Positions 1 to 6,864 of a DNA stretch of 18,935 nucleotides are shown here, in pieces (the first letter of the stretch is position 1; each line of letters starts with the position of its first letter). The notes under the pieces are model-generated. The model was given only the letters and a program-made list of their open reading frames with translations. It had not been told where the DNA came from and ran no database searches. The position numbers and the translations under genes are program-made. The DNA comes from Deltaproteobacteria bacterium (GTDB lineage Bacteria; Desulfobacterota; Desulfobacteria; Desulfobacterales; ETH-SRB1), in assembly GCA_019314185.1 (NCBI GenBank), contig JAFCZU010000039.1, positions 1 through 18,935 on the forward strand, in the 5' to 3' direction.

Positions 1-639
1 GGAAGGAGCATCGTACCGCTTTTCTAGCACCTCTTTCGCAGATAAATTTGTTGTCACATTCATATCGCAATTATCAAGAACTTCTTTCTCCAACCTAAGA
101 AGTCGTTCCCTGTATATTTGCGGTAGCCTTTGAAAATAATTCTCATCATAGCTCCACAGGTCCTGCCAATCTACAATCCAATAAGTTTCGGGAAACTGAC
201 GTTTGATGAACAAGCCAATAAGAGCAAGGTCGTGTGGCGGCAAGCAAGTTAACAGACTGACCTTTTTCCCTTTTTTAAGATCATTCAAAATATTTTTTTT
301 CAGCTTTTTTTGTACGGCTTTTACGTATAATATATTTCGAGAAGGGAAAAAAAAGTATTTGTCAAGATTTTTTTTCAGCTTTTGCAGCCCCATTAAGCGA
401 AGAATTCCGAACGGATTTGGGAACGGCTTAATCATGATATTCTCATCATTAACGTGACCATTACCTACCGATACGAGTATCATTTTGTCAAATGAACTTC
501 TTAAGGTGAGAATCTTTGCAACACGGTCATTGATGGATTCTCGTTTTTGTCCAACACGGTCATTGATGGATTCTCGTTTTTGTCCCACTACCACATATAC
601 TACCTTATCATTATTTTTTGGGGCTTGATTCATCGTCAT
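1..639 (-). CDS. GT4-type glycosyltransferase, N-terminal part (cut by window edge)
   Basis: The minus-strand frame is open from an ATG at 639 (a second ATG lies at 633) to the left edge, giving about 213 residues with no stop. It reads VVYVVVGQKRES near the start, then MILVSVGNGHVND, SLLTCLPPHDLALIGLF, a YWIVDWQDLWS segment and DMNVTTNLSAKEVLEKRYD. Hydrophobic strands followed by a D-W-x-D-LW motif and a 'V-T-x-S' segment are typical of the N-terminal Rossmann domain of GT4/GT-B glycosyltransferases. The nucleotide-sugar-binding C-terminal domain, with its E-x7-E motif, lies outside the window. It starts 57 bp after the stop of the damaged GT2 gene and is probably last, or near last, in the operon. 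No convincing Shine-Dalgarno sequence precedes either ATG. Residues 18-39 contain an 11-residue duplication (see the repeat entry). The GT4 family call is inferred from fold-level motifs. Donor and acceptor sugars are unknown. Confidence 0.7.
   Translation of the reverse strand, partial: MTMNQAPKNNDKVVYVVVGQKRESINDRVGQKRESINDRVAKILTLRSSFDKMILVSVGNGHVNDENIMIKPFPNPFGILRLMGLQKLKKNLDKYFFFPSRNILYVKAVQKKLKKNILNDLKKGKKVSLLTCLPPHDLALIGLFIKRQFPETYWIVDWQDLWSYDENYFQRLPQIYRERLLRLEKEVLDNCDMNVTTNLSAKEVLEKRYDAPS
520..585. repeat. Exact 33-bp tandem duplication inside the GT4 gene
   Basis: Bases 520-552 and 553-585 are identical 33-mers joined head to tail. On the minus strand each copy encodes GQKRESINDRV, so 11 residues are duplicated in frame without breaking the gene. 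The two copies have not diverged, which suggests recent slippage or unequal recombination, or an assembly artefact. Confidence 0.95.
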
Positions 640-696
640 TATCCGAAAGTAATTATATATGGATTATTCGGGATTGGTCTGTGAGATTTGGATTTT

Positions 697-1580
697 TCAA
701 TTTGTTCCACGTACAATTCTACGAATGGGATATTTTACCCAAGTGTGCCATCTATACGTGAGGCGATCTTTTAATCCTAGTAGGGAAAATCCCCTATTGA
801 TATAATCTTTGAGAATGGAATCATCCACCTTTATTCCTATACTTTTGTAAAAGGCAATCCTTATGAGCGCCATCCGTATTCTATCTTGCAATCTTCTTCG
901 CAGTTTCTTGTTTTTGGCATCCATAGACGTGATATGTTTTTCAAACAACTGTAATCTGCTGTATGTGGCCAGAAGTTCATTACTCCATATTGCCGTATGC
1001 CCACGGCGATAATAGGAGATGACTTCTTTCACATAAACAATTGGTCCCAGTTTCGATAATCTTGCAAAAAAATCGGCATCCGAGCAGGCGTATGTGAATC
1101 TGATGTCAAACCAACCAATGCGATCACCATCAGATTTCCTGAAAAGGGTGGTATGTGGTACTGCGGGTACTTTAGGCCATAAAACTGCCGTATAAGCATC
1201 ATCTATTAATACCGGCTTCTCTCTATCCTCAAGGCTTCCAGGCAGCCAGCGCTTCCCAGTTAAATTCCCTTCTGCGTCGATGAGTGCATAATCTCCAGTG
1301 GCGAATACCGCAGACGGGTACTGGCGGAGCCCTTCGTATAGATGAACAATCCGATCAGGCGGCATTAAATCGTCATCGTCCTGAAAGGCAATAAATTCTC
1401 CCCTGGCTAAACGGCAGGCAGCAGTGCGAGTTGCTGCTATTCCTTGATTCTCCTGCCAAAAATAGCGAACTTTATCACCATAGCTTGCCATCCTTGAGCG
1501 AAGACCGATACCATTGTTGCTGGCAATAGATCAACCCGATTATGGCAGCAGATCACTATTGAAACGAGCGGATACTTCAT
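697..1580 (-). pseudogene. GT2 glycosyltransferase with internal deletion and frameshift
   Basis: The N-terminus starts at an ATG at 1580 and reads MKYPLVSIVICCHNRVDLLP then ATMVSVFAQ, the classic first strand and helix of a GT2 (GT-A) glycosyltransferase. About 90 bp in, the frame changes. The rest continues in another frame as ASYGDKVRYFWQENQGIAAT, then ARGEFIAFQDDDDLMPPDRI with the metal-binding DxD motif, to a TGA at 697. Family members have about 20-25 residues between 'SVFAQ' and 'ASYGD', including the conserved DDGS(T)D motif. Here only two bases (GG) lie between the CAA codon and the ATGGCAAGC that resumes the reading, so roughly 65 bp are missing and the frame is broken. The ATG overlaps the preceding sulfotransferase frame as ATGA, which supports this start. 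A product starting at the internal ATG (1491) would lack the nucleotide-binding first strand, so an active enzyme is unlikely. Confidence 0.75.
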
Positions 1581-2581
1581 AATGAGGACCCCCAATTCTC
1601 CGAAATAAACATCATCGTTATAGTTGCCTGAAAGCTAAAACACCAATGGATGTTGTTCGAAGAGCTGATCATAACCCTGTAAAGCCTGGAAGAAATCCTA
1701 AGATACAGGAACTTGATTCCGTACCCGATGGCGACATTATACTTATTCGTTTTGTCCGAAGTAATCGCGAACTCGATATTTTCGGTGAAAAGTTCAAGTC
1801 GATAATTTTCAATAAGATCAGCTAAGTTATCGGTACTTGTCCGGAAAAGACTTGTGTCTACTGTTATACTCGACAATCCTAAATACTGAAATATCATATC
1901 CGCTGTTCTTTGATGACTTACTTGCCGTAGTAAATCTCTCTCATATTCAATTGTCATATGAGGTATGCCCTCTAACGCCTTTTGTTCCTCACTTAAAAGA
2001 TCCTTTCTTTTCTTGGTTAATCTCAAAATGGTTTCGCAATCGACACCTACCTTCCCCAATTTATTTTTCCCTTCTTCTTTTGTTAGATAAAACACTCCTC
2101 GTTTAAACGCCACTTCAGTTGATACGGCTTGTCTAATAACATTATTTCGCTTCAAATAAAGAATTATCCAGCCATCTGCATATAGTTTCTTTAAAAATCT
2201 TCCGGGGTCAAAAATGGCATGATCATCAGTCAATTGATAAATTTTAACGTGAAATCCATATACACTTTTTTTATTTAGTTTTGTAATCATGCTGCGCGCT
2301 TTTATATAAAGTTTAATAAACCGAAATTTATGGTAAACTTTTACATTGAGAATTTCATCATCGCAGTGAATTGCCGGATGAGAGTTTAGTAGATCTATTA
2401 AAAGTGTGCTGCCAGACCGGCCTTGAGCAAAAATTATAAATTTTGTTCTCGGTTGGTGTGACCAAAAAACAAAAAAGCGCAGATAAATTGATAAATACCG
2501 TAAATATCTCCCGGCGAGTTTGAGATATCTTCTTTGGACCGAAGAAGTAACGCTTTTAATAAATTCTTTAATATGATATTT
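1577..2581 (-). pseudogene. PAPS-dependent sulfotransferase, start codon missing
   Basis: The open frame from 2581 to a TGA at 1577 encodes about 334 residues. It begins with a basic, hydrophobic stretch (LRYLSIYLRFFVFW) and then has the 5'-phosphosulfate-binding loop in KFIIFAQGRSGSTLLIDLLN, followed by HPAIHCDDEILN. The 3'-phosphate-binding segment WIILYLKRNNVIRQAVS comes later, then TSTDNLADLIENY. These are the PAPS-binding motifs of P-loop sulfotransferases. They would place sulfate on a sugar of the neighbouring glycan. The first in-frame ATG (2290) lies about 97 codons in and would remove the catalytic P-loop. Upstream, an AGAGGT ribosome-binding sequence (2592-2597) precedes a TTG at 2587 whose next codon is TAA. 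The gene therefore either has a nonsense change at codon 2, or uses an unusual start such as ATT, or carries a sequence error. The last 55 or so residues look unlike the family (see findings). The family call is firm. Whether it works is doubtful. Confidence 0.7.
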
Positions 2582-2591
2582 TTACAAAATG

Positions 2592-2597
2592 ACCTCT
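2592..2597 (-). promoter_or_regulatory. Ribosome-binding sequence ahead of the damaged sulfotransferase start
   Basis: AGAGGT on the minus strand lies four bases before TTG (2587-2585). In that frame the next codon is TAA, and the sulfotransferase frame opens directly after it. The site marks where translation probably began before the start region was damaged. Confidence 0.4.
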
Positions 2598-2609
2598 ATG
2601 GCCGATATG

Positions 2610-3584
2610 TTAATGCATTTGTTTGAACAATAGCTTTATATCAACTGGATGAGCAATTAATCTTCTGATTAAAAAGTAAACAAGTTTTTTCCGAGACAGA
2701 TGGAGTCCATATAAATTCAAGCGTTTTCTGTGATAGTCGAAGAAATCCTTTCTGCGCCGTCTGAGTATTTGTTGTATTAAGAAATAGTAGTACCCCCGCT
2801 CCTCTTTATCAAAAAGTTCTTTCAATTCGTCTCGATCGAAATAAACCGGACCATACTCTTTCAGCCATGATAGCCTTTCAGGGCGTTCTGTCGCGTATCT
2901 ATGGGAAAAGGTGGCAGTTTGTGTGTCACTATGGCGACGTGTATATGACAATATCTTATGAACAAATCCGAAATCAGAGTTCTGCAACTGTTCGAAGCAC
3001 TCAGCCGTGTCTGCATGAAGGTAGGTCTTATTGTAATAATCCTTACGTTTTCGAATTAATTCTGACCGGATGAATCTTGTTGACGCCGAGCCAAAAATGA
3101 AATATTGTCGGAGCAACGTGTTTCTGCAGACTTCTCTGCCTGAAACAACTGAGCACGGATAAGGCAGTCCGCCCCCACGAACTCCTTTGGGTCCATTCAT
3201 CCGATAGGATGCAACAATGCCCACATTTGGATTTACCTCAGCCAATTCGACCATTTGTTCAACGCATTCCGGAAACAAAAGATCATCGGCATGGAGCACC
3301 TTGCAATATTTGCTTTCAGGAGAAATTTGCCGGAGAGCATGGTTCCAGTTTGAAATAATGTCAAAATGTTCCTTGTTGTTGGAGACTCTGATCCGGCTGT
3401 CCTTTGAGGCATAGTTTTCAGCTATTTCGACAGTCGAATCGGTGCTGCAATTGTTGACGATCACGTATTCCCAATGCTTGTAATTCTGCGAGATAACGCT
3501 TTCAATACACTCCGAGAGATAACGTTCACCGTTATACACCGGTGTAACAACGCTTACCAAAGGCTGATTTTCGCTTGTTTTCAA
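2610..3584 (-). CDS. GT2 family glycosyltransferase
   Basis: This 324-residue protein has an intact GT-A glycosyltransferase domain. It opens with PLVSVVTPVYNGERYLSECI (residues 8-27), then EYVIVNNCSTDST at about 39-51, where 'NNCSTD' takes the place of the usual 'DDGSTD'. The metal- and nucleotide-binding motif HADD follows at about 98-101. The C-terminal half is rich in Arg, Lys and Tyr (QQILRRRRKDFF), which would suit attachment to the inner face of the membrane. It would transfer one sugar from a nucleotide donor during assembly of the glycan. The start is a TTG at 3584 that overlaps the TGA of the acyltransferase gene by four bases, so the two are probably translationally coupled. A GAAGGG sequence lies about 11 bases upstream. 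Sugar specificity cannot be read from the sequence. Confidence 0.88.
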   Translation of the reverse strand: MKTSENQPLVSVVTPVYNGERYLSECIESVISQNYKHWEYVIVNNCSTDSTVEIAENYASKDSRIRVSNNKEHFDIISNWNHALRQISPESKYCKVLHADDLLFPECVEQMVELAEVNPNVGIVASYRMNGPKGVRGGGLPYPCSVVSGREVCRNTLLRQYFIFGSASTRFIRSELIRKRKDYYNKTYLHADTAECFEQLQNSDFGFVHKILSYTRRHSDTQTATFSHRYATERPERLSWLKEYGPVYFDRDELKELFDKEERGYYYFLIQQILRRRRKDFFDYHRKRLNLYGLHLSRKKLVYFLIRRLIAHPVDIKLLFKQMH

Positions 3585-4261
3585 TTAGAGATTTCCCTTC
3601 TGTATTTTACGACTCGAGCCGGACTCCCGACTGCAACGCTGCCTTCCGGAATATCTTGCATTACGACCGAGCCCGCTCCAATAACAGCACCTTTGCCGAT
3701 TCTTACACCATCGAGCACGATAACTCCAACGCCTATCCACGCATCGTCATCAATGAGAATACCGCCCTTGGTCTTGAGCGGCTGCTTCTTGATAAGATCA
3801 CCTGGTTCGAAACCATGATCGTAAGGGTAAAAAGCACAATTAGGGGCTATCTGTACAGAATTCCCGATATGAATCGACCCAAGGTATGCAGAAAATTGAC
3901 ACCGGGGCTGAATATGTGTGTCGTCGCCTATCGTAAGACTGCCGCCAAACCCTGTCTCGATGATGGTATCCCTGTGTATGTGAGTTCCTTTACCGATACT
4001 AACATGTCCATCATCTCCATTTTGATAGATAACAACACGTTCACCAATGAAAACATTACCATCCAGATGAATGTTGTTATAAAAAACTGTTGCATTCGGC
4101 GATATGTAACTCTTGCTTGTGATGTGGGCGAGGTAAGTCCTGCCTTTATATGGTGGCGCGAACCAGGTGGCAAAACGAATAGCAATTCGTCCTGAAGGGC
4201 TTAATCCAGCGTATCTCATCCAAAACTTGTTCCATTTTTTTTTAAATTTCTCAAATCCCAT
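3581..4261 (-). CDS. Hexapeptide-repeat (left-handed beta-helix) acyltransferase
   Basis: This 226-residue protein carries the repeating [I/V]-G-x-x-x-x pattern of left-handed beta-helix acyltransferases: VFIGERVVIY, HVSIGKGTHI, SLTIGDDTHI, SIHIGNSVQIAPN, AWIGVGVIVLDGVRIGKGAVIGAGSVV. It ends with PEGSVAVGSPARVVK, the usual closing turn of WbbJ/NodL-type enzymes. The His in FYPYDHGF is the likely catalytic residue. Such enzymes usually move an acetyl group from acetyl-CoA to a sugar hydroxyl or amine, so this is a likely glycan O-acetyltransferase, though the substrate is inferred. The first 60 residues (FKKKWNKFWMRYAG) are basic and might touch the membrane. It overlaps the downstream GT2 by four bases. 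It starts 78 bp after the restored end of the propeller gene, and the nearest AAAGG lies about 16 bases before the ATG, rather far. Confidence 0.87.
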   Translation of the reverse strand: MGFEKFKKKWNKFWMRYAGLSPSGRIAIRFATWFAPPYKGRTYLAHITSKSYISPNATVFYNNIHLDGNVFIGERVVIYQNGDDGHVSIGKGTHIHRDTIIETGFGGSLTIGDDTHIQPRCQFSAYLGSIHIGNSVQIAPNCAFYPYDHGFEPGDLIKKQPLKTKGGILIDDDAWIGVGVIVLDGVRIGKGAVIGAGSVVMQDIPEGSVAVGSPARVVKYRREISN

Positions 4262-4339
4262 CTTTGATTAGATTTAACCTTTACAGGGGGAAAGACAAAA
4301 AGGAGTTGACCTTTCCTGAATAGGATATCGGCCAATACA

Positions 4340-5519
4340 CTAATATTTTAATCCAAATACATATTCTTTTCCATATCCATCCACAGCGGCGATCCATTTG
4401 TTCTTGTTAAGCCGATGGGTATCAATGTGGTGCATTCCTTTCACATTCCAGCCAATTCCGCTCGGCTTTGTCATTGGAAATTGTTTTAAGTGGGTATTCC
4501 CTTCACTCACGTTTAAAGGCAGGTATCTACTTGAATATATAGGAATTTTCAGCTTTTTCGTTTTTATTTAAGAAATGTCCAAATACTTTTTAAATTCATA
4601 AAGGCAAACAACGTGAGTTAAGTGCATACCCAGTTTGTTTTAATTCCTTTTCTTCATAACTGGTGGTTGTGAGCTCTATAATTTCAAAAGCCCGAACTTG
4701 GTTGCCATATTCGGGATAATCATCCTGCGCATATCTGATAATTTTACCATCGAATACTAAAACCCTACCTGCAGGCCTGGCTTTGTTTGGATCTCCTCTG
4801 ACAACAGGACTCTTTGGATGCTCGGTCCAAAGTCCTGTTAAATTATCCGCATAAAAAAGATGGAGAACATCGTTTTTTCCTGATGCAGTTAACATCCACC
4901 ATCTTCCGTCAAAGTAGAAAACAGAGGGATCCAGGCAACCAATATTATCAAGTAAAGTACCTACGAACACCCATTTAAACGGGAAATTAACTGACTTGTA
5001 TAACCGAACAGAATTTGCACGCTTAGTCTCTGGTACCATATAGTACTCATTCCGCCATTTAAAAACATATGGATAAGATAGATGAAAAGCTTCATCAAAT
5101 ACGACTTGTTGATAAGTCCAATGAAATCCATCATTGCTTGTTGCAAACGCTATGTCTCCCTGGTTGGTATCTTCATTGAAAACTTCAAAAAACATATACC
5201 AAGTACCATTTTCGTAAACCATAAAAGGGTCTGCAACAAATCTTGCTCGTATATCAGTTACATCTTTAAAAGTGAGAACTGGATTATTAGCTTCAGGAGA
5301 AGCAACCAAATTAAAAGGGGAATCACCACTATATATTCCAATAGCCCAATTGGTATGGCTTTCTTTCACAAAAGGAACACCCCTCTTCCAACAGACATAC
5401 CACCCGGTAGCCAAACCACATAAAAAAAGAGCTTTATGATAACGATAATTTTTCTTTTGCCTTTTTCCAACATTATCTTCCAACAATTTTCCAGCCAACA
5501 AGACCACTACTTCAAACAA
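4340..5519 (-). pseudogene. Five-bladed beta-propeller glycosyltransferase-like protein (GINT1-like), split by a MITE-like insertion
   Basis: The main frame, from a TTG at 5519, encodes 307 residues resembling the bacterial 'glucosamine inositolphosphorylceramide transferase 1-like' beta-propeller proteins found in polysaccharide loci. Recognisable pieces are RFVADPFMVYENGTWYMFFE, GDIAFATSNDGFHWTYQQVV, LSYPYVFKWRNEYYMVPET, CLDPSVFYFDGRWWML, GLWTEHPKSPVVRG and ARPAGRVLVFDGKIIRYAQD. It stops early, at 4596, after KELKQTGYALNSRCLPL. The conserved C-terminus, FPMTKPSGIGWNVKGMHHID then WIAAVDGYGKEYVFGLKY, is found further on in another frame and ends at a TAG at 4340. The two halves join exactly at a duplicated TTAAAACAA (Leu-Lys-Gln) on either side of a 145-bp insert. 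Removing the insert and one repeat copy gives one 341-residue frame reading EEKELKQFPMTKPSGIGWN. As it stands, the protein lacks its last conserved strand. The biochemical role of the family in bacteria is not settled. Confidence 0.85.
4490..4634. mobile_element. 145-bp MITE-like element with 9-bp target duplication
   Basis: The insert is flanked by direct repeats TTGTTTTAA at 4481-4489 and 4635-4643, consistent with a 9-bp target-site duplication. Its ends are inverted repeats: 4491-4513 against the reverse complement of 4610-4632, matching at 20 of 23 positions. Both share TGGGTAT at the outer end and ACTCACGTT at the inner end. The interior is AT-rich, and 145 bp is too short for a transposase, so this would be a non-autonomous element mobilised in trans. 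One or two bases lie outside the inverted repeats at each end. I cannot assign the parent IS family by eye. It sits inside the propeller gene and explains that gene's premature stop. Confidence 0.85.
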
Positions 5520-5544
5520 CTTCGATTATGAATTTTTTCAATAA

Positions 5545-6795
5545 TTATGACTGATCCACTTGACCTGACAGCAACTTGCGATATAATTCAATGTATCGTT
5601 TCGCCTCTAGGTCCGTCGAATATTCTCTTAAAGCAATTTTACGGCAGTTTTGTTCCATTTTATTGCGCAGTGATTTATCCTCGATCAATTTGATGATATT
5701 GTTACACAAGTCTTTTGCACTTTCAGGTTCTGCAAGATAACCAGTTATACCGTGTCGGACTAAATCAGGATTACCTCCGACCCTGAAAGATAACATCGGA
5801 GTTCCACATGACATGCTTTCCAGTAATACCAAACTAAGTCCCTCGGATCGTGATGGTAAGATAAACAAATCGGCTGCTGAATAGGCAATCGATTTAATTC
5901 GCTCATTGGTTATATATCCAAGATTAAGTGATTTAATGCCAGCCGTTATCCCAATCTTTTCACCTCCTGATCCAAGAAGTAGTAGTAGAATTTCGTTCTT
6001 CAACGTCCTAGGCAGGTTTTCTAACGCTTCAATGAGCAGATTTCCTCCTTTTCCGTAACTCTTCAAATGCGTCGCTGCGAACATAAGAACTTTACTTTTT
6101 TTAGGTATTCCAAGTGCTAAACGAGACAAATCAGGATCCACAGGTTGATAGAGTTCAGTATCAACACCGTTGGGTATATGATAAATCGGGAAGCGCTTGA
6201 GCATACTTATCTTTGCTTGCTCAGTCTGAAGCTTGCTCACAGTAACAATGCAGAGGTTCGATCGGCTGTAAATCCAATTTTTTAATTTCCACTCTATGTG
6301 CGTAGCATCCTTTTTGATAGGAGGGTGAGCCTCAGGATTAGGGCAATTACCGCATCCAGTTTTCCAACGATCGCAATTATAGATGACTGCACAATGTCCT
6401 GTCATACACCACATATCACGAAGAGTAAAGACAGATAGTTTCTTCTCGGTTAAAGAAGGAAGCGCAAGGTAATTGATAAATCCGGAATGAATGCCATGAA
6501 AATTAAGAATATCTGCTTCTATATAATATTCATGTCCCTTGATCCTGAAAGAACTTAACCGATGAATATCATTCAGTCCAAGTCTTTTTGTAACATATCT
6601 AATTCGAGACTCTATTCTACGAATGCGACGTGGAATAACTGCAACATGAGAAGATTCGATGGTCTTATTCTCACATAGGATTTTCGATTCAATCCCAGCC
6701 TTTATAAGATTGGAATGAAGACGGTTCATTGACGCCGAACCACCACCACCAAATTTTGGGGAATCACTTTTCCAAAGGTGGAGAACTTTAATCAT
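5545..6795 (-). CDS. GT4 family glycosyltransferase with a Cys cluster (WcaC-like)
   Basis: This complete 416-residue GT-B glycosyltransferase starts MIKVLHLWKSDSPKFGGGGS, with the glycine-rich loop of the N-terminal domain. At about 127-152 it has RDMWCMTGHCAVIYNCDRWK followed by TGCGNCPN. C135, C141, C148 and C151 form a C-x5-C-x6-C-x2-C cluster also seen in colanic-acid WcaC-type enzymes and perhaps metal-binding. The C-terminal domain has IYHIPNGVDTELY (about 204-216) and PSRSEGLSLVLLESMSCGTP (about 314-333), whose two glutamates make the E-x7-E donor-binding motif. It would add a sugar with retention of configuration. An unusually strong AAGGAGGT (6805-6812) lies nine bases before the ATG. 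The gene follows the ATP-grasp gene after 69 bp and precedes the propeller gene by 25 bp, consistent with one transcript. Confidence 0.93.
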   Translation of the reverse strand: MIKVLHLWKSDSPKFGGGGSASMNRLHSNLIKAGIESKILCENKTIESSHVAVIPRRIRRIESRIRYVTKRLGLNDIHRLSSFRIKGHEYYIEADILNFHGIHSGFINYLALPSLTEKKLSVFTLRDMWCMTGHCAVIYNCDRWKTGCGNCPNPEAHPPIKKDATHIEWKLKNWIYSRSNLCIVTVSKLQTEQAKISMLKRFPIYHIPNGVDTELYQPVDPDLSRLALGIPKKSKVLMFAATHLKSYGKGGNLLIEALENLPRTLKNEILLLLLGSGGEKIGITAGIKSLNLGYITNERIKSIAYSAADLFILPSRSEGLSLVLLESMSCGTPMLSFRVGGNPDLVRHGITGYLAEPESAKDLCNNIIKLIEDKSLRNKMEQNCRKIALREYSTDLEAKRYIELYRKLLSGQVDQS

Positions 6796-6864
6796 TAAAT
6801 TTGGACCTCCTTAGGTAATTCTGAATTTTTTATTTTGAAAAAAATGATTTCTATAATCAATTTC

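Noticed and set aside
203..457. Plus-strand frame of 84 codons at the left end
   Set aside because: It lies opposite the clearly coding GT4 frame and has a low-complexity Phe-rich product. The same applies to the plus-strand frames opposite Wzt and the giant gene.
697..1491. GT2 read as a complete 264-residue protein from the ATG at 1491
   Set aside because: It lacks the first strand of the GT-A fold, which is present just upstream in another frame.
1577..2290. Sulfotransferase read as a complete 237-residue protein from the ATG at 2290
   Set aside because: The P-loop that binds PAPS is encoded upstream in the same frame, so this would be only a C-terminal fragment.
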